In this document: one piece after another, positions 57,183 to 64,000 of the stretch | Numbering within the stretch: the first letter of the stretch is position 1 | Layout of the letters: every line of letters begins with the position of its first letter | Assembly (NCBI RefSeq): GCF_025717675.1 | Contig: NZ_JAJIRT010000002.1 | Span: 124,001-188,000, forward strand | Direction: 5' to 3' | Length of the DNA stretch: 64,000 nucleotides | Source: Paucibacter sp. DJ2R-2 | Lineage (GTDB): Bacteria > Pseudomonadota > Gammaproteobacteria > Burkholderiales > Burkholderiaceae_C | Made by a program: the position numbers and the translations under genes | Notes under the pieces: model-generated | The model's database searches: none | The model's input: the letters and a program-made list of their open reading frames with translations, nothing else | What the model was told of the DNA's origin: nothing

Positions 57183-57722
57183 TCAGGACGGCGGTAGCTT
57201 GCTGATCTCGCGTTTGAGCGCCGCGACATCGCTTTCCTGGCGCGCGATGCTGGCCTTGAGCTCGGCCATGCGGTCCAGGTAGCGCTGGTAGTTGCGCTCG
57301 TCGGCGCGTCGCTCGGCGTTGCCGCCGGCGTATTCACGCTGCGTGGTGGCCAGGCGTTCCTCGGCCTCGCGCAGCTCGGTTTCCAGCACACGCCGGCGTT
57401 CGCCGTCGCGGCTGCGCTGCTGGTTGGGGTCGACCCGGCCGCCGTCGCTGCTGGCGCGCGCTGGTGGCGCGGCATCAACACGGCCTGCATTGCCGGTACC
57501 GGCCGCCCGCGGCTTGGGGGCCTGCAGGATGGTGATGGGCGAACCTTCGATGGTGCGGCAGCCCTTCTCCTGAGCTTCTTTGGCCGACACGGCGTCGGTG
57601 TAGAGCACCGGTGGGCCGGGGCAACGGTAGACCGTACCTTGGGCTTGAGCCGCCGCGGCCCAGGCCGACAGCGAGCAAACGGCCCAAACCAGCGGATCCG
57701 TGCGGCGCATCGAGCGACGCAT
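57183..57722 (-). CDS. Exported DUF4124-domain protein
   Basis: A protein of about 179 residues. A signal peptide (LVWAVCSLSAWAAAAQAQG) precedes the short DUF4124 motif (TVYRCPGPPVLYTDAVSAKE, with two Cys) and then a charged coiled coil (about 90-170, ETELREAEERLATTQREYAG). It is located between glnA and ntrB in the same direction, as in many Burkholderiales, but its role in nitrogen control is unknown. The start is uncertain; ATGs at 57764, 57740 and 57710 are also in frame. Confidence 0.72.
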   Translation of the reverse strand: MRRSMRRTDPLVWAVCSLSAWAAAAQAQGTVYRCPGPPVLYTDAVSAKEAQEKGCRTIEGSPITILQAPKPRAAGTGNAGRVDAAPPARASSDGGRVDPNQQRSRDGERRRVLETELREAEERLATTQREYAGGNAERRADERNYQRYLDRMAELKASIARQESDVAALKREISKLPPS

Positions 57723-57840
57723 CGAGCGGTAGGCGGGCATCGGCGGAGCAGATCGGTTCAACATGGCGCGATTGTGGCCCAAGCGCGGCCGGCCCAAGCG
57801 CGCAAGTGCGCGGCCGAAGGCCGGCAAACGCTGCGGCCAC

Positions 57841-57866
57841 GAAAAAGGACGGCCTGAGCCGTCCTT
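57841..57866 (-). terminator. Intrinsic terminator of glnA
   Basis: AAGGACGGC (57845-57853) and GCCGTCCTT (57858-57866) form a 9-bp stem with a 4-base loop, followed leftward by TTTTTC. It ends glnA transcription about 75 bp past its stop, separating glnA from the DUF4124-ntrB-ntrC group. Confidence 0.88.
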
Positions 57867-57938
57867 CAAGATGAGCCTGGCGGCTCGTGAAAGCCCGGCC
57901 TTCAGCGCACCGATCAGCACGCTGGCGGCCGGCAGCCA

Positions 57939-59354
57939 TCACAGGGCGTAGTACATGTCGAACTCGACCGGGTGCGTGGCCATGCGCAGACGGGTCACTT
58001 CCTGCATCTTCAGCTCGATGTAGGCGTCAAGGTAAGCATCGGTAAACACGCCACCCTTGGTCAGGAAGGCACGGTCCTTGTCCAGCGCTTCCAGGGCCTG
58101 GTCCAGGCTGTGGCAGACGGTGGGCACCAGGGCGTCTTCTTCCGGGGGCAGGTGGTACAGATCCTTGGTGGCGGCTTCGCCCGGATGGATCTTGTTTTCC
58201 ACGCCGTCCAGACCCGCCATCAGCAGCGCTGCGAAGCACAGGTAGGGGTTGGCCGAAGGATCGGGGAAGCGTGCCTCGACGCGACGACCCTTGGGGTTGG
58301 CCACATAAGGAATGCGGATCGAGGCCGAGCGGTTCTTGGCCGAGTAAGCCAGCTTGACCGGCGCTTCGTAGCCAGGCACCAGACGCTTGTACGAGTTCGT
58401 ACCGGGGTTGGTGATGGCGTTCAGGGCGCGGGCGTGCTTGATGATGCCGCCGATGTAGTACAGGGCGAAATCGCTCAGGCCGGCATAGCCGTCGCCGGCG
58501 AACAGGTTCTTGCCGTCCTTCCAGACCGACTGGTGCACGTGCATGCCGGAGCCGTTGTCGCCCACCAGGGGCTTGGGCATGAAGGTGGCGGTCTTGCCGT
58601 AGGCATGGGCCACGTTCTGCACCACATACTTCTGCAGCTGCGTCCAGTCGGCGCGCTCCACCAGGGAGCTGAAGCGGGTGCCGATTTCCATCTGGCCGGC
58701 GTTGGCCACTTCGTGGTGGTGCACTTCAACCGGGATGCCCAGTTGTTCCAAGATCAGGCACATCTCCGAGCGCATGTCCTGGCCGCTGTCGACCGGGGGC
58801 ACGGGGAAGTAGCCGCCCTTGACGGTCGGACGGTAGCCGGTGTTGCCGTGCTCGTATTCCTTGCCGGTGTTCCAGGCGCCTTCTTCGGATTCGATCTTGA
58901 AGAAGGAACCCGACATCTCGTTGGACCAGCGCACCGAGTCGAAGATGAAGAATTCAGGCTCAGGACCAAAGTAGGCGGTGTCGCCCAGGCCGGAGGCCTT
59001 CAGATAGGCTTCGGCGCGCTTGGCCAGCGAACGCGGGTCGCGCTCATAGGCCTTGCCGTCGGCCGGGTCGACCACGTCGCAAGACAGGATCAGGGTCGGC
59101 TCTTCGAAGAAGGGGTCGATATTGGCCGTGTTCGGATCGGGCATCAACAGCATGTCCGAGGCTTCGATGCCCTTCCAGCCAGCGATGGACGAGCCGTCGA
59201 AAGCATGGCCGGAGACAAACTTGTCTTCGTCGAAGTGCGAAACCGGCACGGTCACGTGCTGTTCCTTGCCACGGGTGTCGGTGAAACGGAAGTCAACAAA
59301 CTTGACTTCGTTTTCCTTGACGATCTTCATCACGTCGGCGACGGTCTTGGCCAT
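57939..59354 (-). CDS. glnA: Glutamine synthetase type I
   Basis: Makes glutamine from glutamate and ammonia. The 471 residues are standard for bacterial GS-I. Motifs include [19 protein letters not shown], the metal/ATP signature [40 protein letters not shown] and the adenylylation loop DLYHLPPEE containing the regulatory Tyr. A clear GGAG ribosome binding site and a sigma-54 promoter lie upstream. It is controlled by NtrC from the neighbouring operon. Confidence 0.98.
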   Translation of the reverse strand: MAKTVADVMKIVKENEVKFVDFRFTDTRGKEQHVTVPVSHFDEDKFVSGHAFDGSSIAGWKGIEASDMLLMPDPNTANIDPFFEEPTLILSCDVVDPADGKAYERDPRSLAKRAEAYLKASGLGDTAYFGPEPEFFIFDSVRWSNEMSGSFFKIESEEGAWNTGKEYEHGNTGYRPTVKGGYFPVPPVDSGQDMRSEMCLILEQLGIPVEVHHHEVANAGQMEIGTRFSSLVERADWTQLQKYVVQNVAHAYGKTATFMPKPLVGDNGSGMHVHQSVWKDGKNLFAGDGYAGLSDFALYYIGGIIKHARALNAITNPGTNSYKRLVPGYEAPVKLAYSAKNRSASIRIPYVANPKGRRVEARFPDPSANPYLCFAALLMAGLDGVENKIHPGEAATKDLYHLPPEEDALVPTVCHSLDQALEALDKDRAFLTKGGVFTDAYLDAYIELKMQEVTRLRMATHPVEFDMYYAL

Positions 59355-59653
59355 CAGAAACTCCTAAACGGGTAAGTAGCGGGAGAAAGCTTGCGGATGC
59401 GTAGGTATTTGTTTGGCTTGCACTGCGCCGTCAGACACAGGCCGCGCCAGTTCAATAAAGCAGTTTGTGTGCCAGCTTGCGGCACTCCGGTGCGCACTGC
59501 GCATGCAGACGGGCACACAGCCCAAGCTGCCGCACCGCGCCGGCGCACAGAGCCGCCGAAGCTGCGGGATTATGGTCCGACCCCAGGCTCGGGAACAGGG
59601 CGAGCGAGCGAGTTTTCACGCTCAATCACCAAAACGGTGCGATTCGACGCCAC
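59355..59653. other. Intergenic control region upstream of glnA
   Basis: No gene is visible. The stretch holds the glnA ribosome binding site (GGAGTT, about 59363-59368), a sigma-54 promoter and several GCAC/GTGC motifs between 59480 and 59530 that could contain NtrC sites, although none has the usual 7-base gap between its two half-sites. On its right it holds the 3' end region of the CinA-like gene. Confidence 0.6.
59459..59474 (-). promoter_or_regulatory. Sigma-54 promoter of glnA
   Basis: On the minus strand TGGCACACAAACTGCT matches the -24/-12 consensus TGGCACG-N4-TTGCW with the invariant GG and GC at correct spacing. The start of transcription would be near 59448, giving a leader of about 94 bases. 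NtrC, encoded at 54460-55965, is the expected activator. Confidence 0.85.
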
Positions 59654-60448
59654 TCATCGCACCAACTCAGTGCTCACAACAGCACCAAATTGGATCACGC
59701 CGCTTTTCAGTGCCTGGTAGGCAGCATCCATCTGTTCGGCCGGGCCTTTGACACCCAGCTCGATGTGACGGCCCCACTGCGGGTGGTCCACGCTGGGCAG
59801 GCTGAAGACCTTGATGCCGGGGAAGTCCGCCTCCACCCGCTCCATCAGCGGCGTCAAGCTGGCCTCCATCGCGCCCTGGACGATCAGGGACAGTTCCTGG
59901 CGCTGCACAGGGCGCTGCAAGTCGGCATGGCGCTGGTCCAGCACCCACTCCATCATCGGGTGGGCCATGACCGGAAAGCCCGGCACGAAGTAGACCGTGC
60001 CGACCGAGAAACCCGGGATCTTGTTGAAGGGGTTGGGAACGATGTCGGCACCGACCGGGAACACACCCATCTCCAGGCGGCGCAGGGTGTCGGGGTGCTC
60101 GGGGTCGACCGTCTCGCCCTTCTCCGCCGCCATGTTCTGGATGCGCTCCCAAATCAGCGCGCGCGCCTCCGGGTGCAGCGCCAGTTCGCGGTCCAGCGCG
60201 GCCGCCGCGGCCTGGCGGGTGTGGTCGTCGGGCGTGGCGCCGATGCCGCCGCAGCTGATCACCAGGTCGCCGCTGGCAAAGGCCTCACGCAGCCGGGCGC
60301 TGATGTAGGCGCGGTCGTCGCCCAAGTACTGGGCCCAGTCCAGGCTCATGCCGCGCGCGGCCAGGATCTCGATGAACTTGGACAGATGCTTGTCCTGGCG
60401 CTTACCGGACAGGATTTCGTCGCCAATGATGATCAAACCGACTTTCAT
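59654..60448 (-). CDS. CinA/MoaB-like molybdopterin-binding domain protein
   Basis: A 264-residue protein with the MoCF_biosynth (MoaB/CinA N-domain) fold: VGLIIIGDEILSGKRQDKHL, then DLVISCGGIGATPDDHTRQA and GADIVPNPFNKIPGFSVGTV, FVPGFPVMAHPMMEWVL. It lacks the C-terminal nicotinamide-deamidase part of full CinA. Members act on ADP-ribose or molybdopterin; the substrate here is not clear. Its start overlaps the EI24-type gene stop by 4 bases. Confidence 0.85.
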   Translation of the reverse strand: MKVGLIIIGDEILSGKRQDKHLSKFIEILAARGMSLDWAQYLGDDRAYISARLREAFASGDLVISCGGIGATPDDHTRQAAAAALDRELALHPEARALIWERIQNMAAEKGETVDPEHPDTLRRLEMGVFPVGADIVPNPFNKIPGFSVGTVYFVPGFPVMAHPMMEWVLDQRHADLQRPVQRQELSLIVQGAMEASLTPLMERVEADFPGIKVFSLPSVDHPQWGRHIELGVKGPAEQMDAAYQALKSGVIQFGAVVSTELVR

Positions 60449-61323
60449 GACTCTTCTTGCCTAGGCAGGGATTGGATGGGCGTCAGCAGTTCGACGGGGG
60501 CGGCGCCGGCGCTGCGGCTCTGGCGCAGCTCCTGGAGTGCGGCCAGACAGTAATGGCTGAACCACAGCGAGGAAAAGGCAAAGATCAAGGTGTAGAGCCA
60601 GATCGACACCAGGATCAACAAAGGTGCCAGAGCCACGGCCATCACGCCGAAGGCCCAGATGGCAGCCGGCGCCGCGCCCAGATAGCCGGTCAGCAGGCCC
60701 AGCCCCAGCAAAGGCAGGCGGTGCAGACGCAGCAGCTGGCGCCGCTCAGCCACCGAGGCATGTTCGGCCAGGGCGTCGTAAGCGAACACCCGGTAGCCGA
60801 GCCAGCCACAGATCAGCGGCGGCAGGATCAGCACCAAGGGCGGGATGAAAAGGAAAGGCAGGCTGATCAGCAAAGCCAGCAAGGCCAGTGCCGCGTGGCC
60901 CAGGGACCAGAGCAGCGACTGCACAAAGGCGGCACCCCGCTTGCGCTCCAGCAGCGGAAAGCGACGCTGGGCAACCAGATTGACCGCGGTCGGCGTCAGC
61001 AGCAGAGCCACCAGCAGCAGGCTCAGCACCACCACCACCGGCAAGCTCAGGGCCAAGACGAGCAAAGGCGCCAAGGCCGAGCGGAAACCGCCCAGACCGA
61101 CATAGCTGAGCCAGCCCAGCAGGGTTTCGATCAGGCTCCAGGACTCGAGCGTGGCCCGCACCCCGGACACGGCCGTTTCCCAGAAAAAGTAGCCCAAGCC
61201 CAGGGCCAGCGCGCCAGCCAGCAGCAAAGGCAGCAAAGACAAGGCGATCACCCGCGGATGCAGGCAGTAGGCGGCCGCGCGCCAGAAGGCATCGGCGACT
61301 CGGCTCAGGGATTGGACGGGCAT
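60445..61323 (-). CDS. EI24-domain inner-membrane protein, CysZ-like
   Basis: A 292-residue protein with about six membrane helices (ALSLLPLLLAGALALGLGYF, APLLVLALSLPVVVVLSLLL, LFIPPLVLILPPLICGWLGY and others). The EI24/CysZ fold is supported by SRVADAFWRAAAYCLHPRVI and FAYDALAEHASVAERRQLLR. CysZ is a sulfate permease; function here is not proven. An in-frame reading continues upstream through the octamer array to an ATG at 61434, but the sequence there is repetitive and the ATG at 61323 gives the family N-terminus. It is coupled to the CinA-like gene. Confidence 0.85.
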   Translation of the reverse strand: MPVQSLSRVADAFWRAAAYCLHPRVIALSLLPLLLAGALALGLGYFFWETAVSGVRATLESWSLIETLLGWLSYVGLGGFRSALAPLLVLALSLPVVVVLSLLLVALLLTPTAVNLVAQRRFPLLERKRGAAFVQSLLWSLGHAALALLALLISLPFLFIPPLVLILPPLICGWLGYRVFAYDALAEHASVAERRQLLRLHRLPLLGLGLLTGYLGAAPAAIWAFGVMAVALAPLLILVSIWLYTLIFAFSSLWFSHYCLAALQELRQSRSAGAAPVELLTPIQSLPRQEES

Positions 61324-61342
61324 GGGTGGGGGGGGAGGAGAA

Positions 61343-61414
61343 GTGAACGGGTGAACGGGTGAACGGGTGAATGGGTGAATGGGTGAATGGGTGAATGGGT
61401 GAATGGGTGAATCG
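61343..61414. repeat. Octamer array GTGAA(C/T)GG, nine units
   Basis: Nine consecutive 8-bp units run from 61343 without gaps: three GTGAACGG, five GTGAATGG and a final GTGAATCG. The array lies immediately upstream of the EI24-type start. Eight is not a multiple of three, so copy changes would shift any frame crossing it. Confidence 0.92.
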
Positions 61415-61441
61415 TGGATGGAGCTTTCGATCACGGTGCCT

Positions 61442-61473
61442 TGTTCACCTGCTCACTTGTTCACCCGTTCACC
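61442..61473. repeat. Inverted, degenerate arm of the octamer array
   Basis: Four octamers (TGTTCACC, TGCTCACT, TGTTCACC, CGTTCACC) are the reverse complement of the GTGAACGG array, separated from it by 27 bp. The two arrays could fold against each other. The right arm abuts the terminator of the AIM24 gene. Confidence 0.85.
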
Positions 61474-61500
61474 AAAAAAAAGCGGCCCTCGGCCGCTTTT
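61474..61500. terminator. Intrinsic terminator of the AIM24 gene
   Basis: AGCGGCC-CTC-GGCCGCT flanked by A-runs and T-runs. Read leftward it is followed by TTTTTTTGG, so it ends the AIM24 transcript, and it can also work rightward. Confidence 0.88.
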
Positions 61501-61532
61501 CTTGAATGGGCTGCGCTTCGACCGCCCCCAGC

Positions 61533-62357
61533 TTACTCGTCGTCGCCGCCGAGCAGGCCACCCAGGATGCCGACACCGGCGGCGCCGGCTGCGAAACCAC
61601 CCAGCACCGAACCTTCTTCCTTGCGGCCACCGTTCTGCGGCGCGGCCGCAAAAATGCGCGAAGCCAGGCGCGAGAAAGGCAAGCTCTGCAGCCAGATCTC
61701 ACCCGGGCCGGTCAGCTTGGCCAGGAACAGACCTTCACCGCCGAACAAGGCGGTCTTGATCTTGCCCACGTACTGGATCTCGAAATCCACGCTGGGCGTG
61801 TAGGCCACCACGCAACCGGTGTCGACCAACAGGGTCTGGCCGGGTGCCAGCGTGCGGCGCACCACGGTGCCGCCGGCATGCACAAAAGCCATGCCGTCGC
61901 CTTCCAGCTTTTGCATGATGAAGCCTTCACCGCCAAAGAAGCCGGTGCCCAGCTTCTGCTGGATGGCGATGCCCAGAGACACGCCGCGCGCCGCGCACAG
62001 GAAGGCGTCCTTCTGGCAGATCAGGGTGCCGCCGAGCTGGCGCAAGTCCATGGGCAAGATCTTGCCCGGGTAAGGCGCGGCAAAGGCAACGCGCTGCTTG
62101 CTGCTGCCGTTGTTGGTGTAGATGGTCGTGAACAGCGACTCGCCCGTGATCAGGCGCTTGCCGGCGCCGAGCAGCTTGCCGAAGAAGCCACCCTGGTTGG
62201 CCGCACCATCACCGAACACCGTGTCCATATTGATGGCGGCATCCATGAACATCATGCTGCCGGCTTCGCCGATGGCGGCCTCGCCCGGGTCGAGCTCGAC
62301 CTCGACGAACTGCATCTCGGCGCCCTTGATTTCAAAATCGACTACATCCATGGCCAT
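61533..62357 (-). CDS. AIM24-family protein (TIGR00266)
   Basis: A 274-residue cytoplasmic beta-rich protein of the AIM24/YaaI-like family: FEIKGAEMQFVEVELDPGEA, GAGKRLITGESLFTTIYTNN, GGEGFIMQKLEGDGMAFVHA and GKIKTALFGGEGLFLAKLTG. The C-terminus is glycine-rich (FAAGAAGVGILGGLLGGDDE). Biochemical function is unknown. It is a single gene with its own terminator. Confidence 0.88.
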   Translation of the reverse strand: MAMDVVDFEIKGAEMQFVEVELDPGEAAIGEAGSMMFMDAAINMDTVFGDGAANQGGFFGKLLGAGKRLITGESLFTTIYTNNGSSKQRVAFAAPYPGKILPMDLRQLGGTLICQKDAFLCAARGVSLGIAIQQKLGTGFFGGEGFIMQKLEGDGMAFVHAGGTVVRRTLAPGQTLLVDTGCVVAYTPSVDFEIQYVGKIKTALFGGEGLFLAKLTGPGEIWLQSLPFSRLASRIFAAAPQNGGRKEEGSVLGGFAAGAAGVGILGGLLGGDDE

Positions 62358-62511
62358 GAAAAAACTCCTCGCTTGGGAAAGACTGCGGGCGCGATGTTAG
62401 CCAGTTTTTGCCCGCCCTGACTTGGGTCACCCGGCGCCGCGCACGGCCTCAGCGGACCAGGCCCAGCTGCACCGCACGGGTCAGACCAAGCTCCTGCCTA
62501 TACTGCCGGCC

Positions 62512-63309
62512 ATGAATGACAACGCCGCGCCCGAACTCGCGCCCAAACCGGGGGACAGCTATGTGCAGTCCTTCGCGCGCGGCCTGTCGGTGATCCGCGC
62601 TTTTGATGCCACCGCACCCCGCCAGACCCTGACCGAGGTCTCGCGTCGCTGCGGCCTGACCCGTGCCGGCGCCCGGCGCATCCTGCTGACCCTGGAAACA
62701 CTCGGTTATGTCAAGAGCGACGGCCGCTTGTTCGCGCTGACGCCCAAGATCCTCGACCTCGGCTTTGCCTACCTGTCCTCGCAGCCGCTCTGGCAGTTTG
62801 CCGAGCCGGTGATGCAGCAGCTGGCCGCCGAGCTGAACGAGAGTGTTTCGGCCGCCGTGCTGGAGGGTCAAGATATCGTCTATGTGCTGCGCGTGCCGGC
62901 CCGCAAGATCATGAGCATCAATCTCGGCGTGGGCAGCCGCCTGCCGGCCTGGTGCACCTCCATGGGCCGCATCCTGCTGGCCAGCCTGCCCCCACCGGCC
63001 CTGGAGGCGCAGCTGGGCCAGCTGAACATCGCGCCCCTGGCCTCTCGGACCGTGGCCAATCTGCCCGATTTGCGCGAGCGCATTGCGCAGACCGGCCGCC
63101 AAGGCTGGTGCCTGGTCAACCAGGAGTTGGAAGACGGCCTGGTGTCCCTGGCCGCGCCCATCACCGACCGCAAGGGTCAGGTCATTGCCGCGCTCAACGT
63201 CGGCTCGCAAGTGAACCGCCGCTCGCCCGAGCAGCTGCTGGAGCAGACCCTGCCACGCCTGCTCGACGCGGCCGGGCAGATCTCGCGCCTGCTGCAGATC
63301 AAAGCCTGA
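62512..63309 (+). CDS. IclR-family transcriptional regulator (PcaR/PobR-like)
   Basis: A 265-residue regulator. A winged helix-turn-helix (SFARGLSVIRAFDATAPRQT, LTEVSRRCGLTRAGARRILL) precedes the effector-binding IclR domain (LPAWCTSMGRILLASLPPPA and LVNQELEDGLVSLAAPITDR). The PcaU/PcaR/PobR pattern suggests control of aromatic-acid degradation, but none of those genes lies within the window. Start ATG 62512 fits the family. Confidence 0.9.
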   Translation: MNDNAAPELAPKPGDSYVQSFARGLSVIRAFDATAPRQTLTEVSRRCGLTRAGARRILLTLETLGYVKSDGRLFALTPKILDLGFAYLSSQPLWQFAEPVMQQLAAELNESVSAAVLEGQDIVYVLRVPARKIMSINLGVGSRLPAWCTSMGRILLASLPPPALEAQLGQLNIAPLASRTVANLPDLRERIAQTGRQGWCLVNQELEDGLVSLAAPITDRKGQVIAALNVGSQVNRRSPEQLLEQTLPRLLDAAGQISRLLQIKA

Positions 63310-63643
63310 AGACGGCTGGAACCGGCACTGAGCCGTCGTTCGCGGAGAAGTTTCAGCACGCAGAGTTCGCAGAGTTCGCAGAGGACCGCAGAGGACCGCA
63401 GAGGACGCTGAGAACACAATCCTCGCTCTTCTTCTCTCTCTGCGGTCTCTGCGAACCTCCGCGCGCTCTGCGTTCGTATTCAAATCTCAGCGAACGACGG
63501 TTCTGTGCCGAAGACAGTCATCCAGCCACCGTCACCGCGCCGACGCCGCCCCGCCACGAATCTTTCACACAAGCTGCCTAGCATCGCTCCAGCTCCACCC
63601 GGCCTGTTGCCGGTACGGATGCGCAGAACGAATGGGGTGCAGC
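63310..63643. other. Intergenic stretch with a palindromic element, upstream of phnC
   Basis: No gene is seen between the IclR regulator and phnC. The left half is taken up by the large imperfect palindrome at 63324-63509. The remaining 134 bp upstream of phnC show no clear regulatory motif. Confidence 0.6.
63324..63509. repeat. 186-bp imperfect palindrome with internal 9-bp direct repeats
   Basis: The outer arms are 20 bp: GGCACTGAGCCGTCGTTCGC at 63324-63343 and its inverted copy at 63490-63509 differ at only two positions. Inside are further complementary stretches. The left half is made of CGCAGAGTT/CGCAGAGGAC-type tandem units, the right half of matching CTCTGCG units. It looks like an intergenic mobile repeat of the kind that can move by inverted ends, or one large RNA hairpin. 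No transposase is present. Confidence 0.85.
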
Positions 63644-64000
63644 ATGCATGCAATCGAAGTGACGGCGCTGAGCAAGAGCTTTGGCGCACGACGGGCCTTG
63701 GACAGCGTCAGCCTGCAGCTGCGCCCGGGCGAAATGGTGGCGCTGATCGGCGCCTCGGGCTCGGGCAAGTCCACCTTGCTGCGCCATTTGTCCGGCTTCG
63801 TGGCCGGCGACGCCAGCTCCGGTGAGCTGCGCGTGATGGGCCAGCTGGTGCAGTCGAAAGGCCGCATCGCCGGCAATATCCGCAGCGTGCGCGCCCAGAT
63901 CGGCTTTGTCTTCCAGCAGTTCAATCTGGTCGGCCGCATGACGCTGCTGAACAATGTGCTGACCGGCCAGCTGCACCGCATTCCCTTGCACCGCAGCCTG
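63644..64000 (+). CDS. phnC: Phosphonate ABC transporter ATP-binding protein PhnC, 5' part
   Basis: The first 119 codons of an ABC ATPase, cut off by the window edge. Walker A is GASGSGKST in [28 protein letters not shown], then [20 protein letters not shown] and [10 protein letters not shown] closely match PhnC of the phosphonate/phosphite importer. The ATG at 63644 is in frame, while the ATG at 63648 is not. Binding-protein and permease genes should follow outside the window. Confidence 0.88.
   Translation, partial: MHAIEVTALSKSFGARRALDSVSLQLRPGEMVALIGASGSGKSTLLRHLSGFVAGDASSGELRVMGQLVQSKGRIAGNIRSVRAQIGFVFQQFNLVGRMTLLNNVLTGQLHRIPLHRSL

Noticed and set aside
59480-59530. NtrC enhancer sites upstream of glnA
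   Set aside because: GCAC and GTGC motifs are present, but the half-site spacing (4 bases in the best pair) is not the usual 7 bases of NtrC sites.
63560-63580. Possible Pho box upstream of phnC
   Set aside because: CTTTCAC followed by a poor second half does not meet the usual 7-4-7 pattern. It may be chance.

Overview
The window looks like the chromosome of a high-GC betaproteobacterium in the Burkholderiales, most likely near Rubrivivax, Roseateles or Paucibacter. This placement is an inference. It rests on the gene order thrS-infC-rpmI-rplT-pheS-pheT-ihfA-merR-tRNA-Pro, on IhfA with an N-terminal extension, on the selO-msrB-yciB-bolA-ppiC string, on glnA-ntrB-ntrC, and on parts of a PEP-CTERM/exosortase surface-sorting system.

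Layout. 1-2.2 kb: an 11-bp minisatellite and a FecI/FecR-type sigma/anti-sigma pair. 2.3-7.1 kb: an accessory block, visibly more AT-rich than its neighbours, against the 3' end of a tRNA-Pro gene. It holds a small XRE regulator with a palindromic operator candidate, an Rx4H (HEPN-like) protein, an overlapping pair made of a soluble 340-aa protein and a four-helix membrane protein, and a HEPN plus OST-HTH/LOTUS protein. None has an assigned function. Together they look like an anti-phage or RNA-targeting cargo block, although no integrase or second attachment site is visible. 7.1-15.4 kb: translation genes, all leftward, with infC starting at a non-AUG (ATC) codon and RNA hairpins in the infC-rpmI and rplT-pheS gaps.

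15.5-29.2 kb: a lipoprotein, a patatin-like hydrolase, a TonB-dependent receptor, Tex, a MipA/OmpV protein, then a two-gene unit that stands out. A Tat-exported phospholipase C carries a C-terminal dockerin-like domain, and 23 bp downstream lies a PEP-CTERM protein whose body resembles a cohesin. This suggests an enzyme docked on a cell-surface receptor. A flavoprotein, an ElaA-type acetyltransferase and a CurA-like reductase follow. 29.4-31.9 kb: a chemoreceptor translationally coupled to a periplasmic binding-protein-like gene. 31.9-37.8 kb: a leftward fatty-acid beta-oxidation operon (FadJ-like, thiolase, acyl-CoA dehydrogenase, small membrane protein, thioesterase) with a palindromic operator candidate upstream.

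38-49.4 kb: a zinc-ribbon membrane protein, a lipase-like hydrolase, the PEP-CTERM-associated TPR lipoprotein PrsT, the selO-msrB and yciB-bolA pairs, a PpiC foldase, a DUF2062 protein, and a divergent ABC ATPase/TesA esterase pair. 49.4-54.4 kb: a DUF6600 protein, peptide deformylase, an MBL hydrolase and a UraA-type permease. 54.4-59.5 kb: the nitrogen-control set glnA (with a sigma-54 promoter), a DUF4124 protein, ntrB and ntrC. 59.6-64 kb: a CinA/MoaB-like protein, an EI24/CysZ-like protein, an AIM24 protein, an IclR regulator and the start of phnC. Two repeat structures lie here: an octamer array with inverted arms near 61.4 kb and a 186-bp imperfect palindrome near 63.4 kb.
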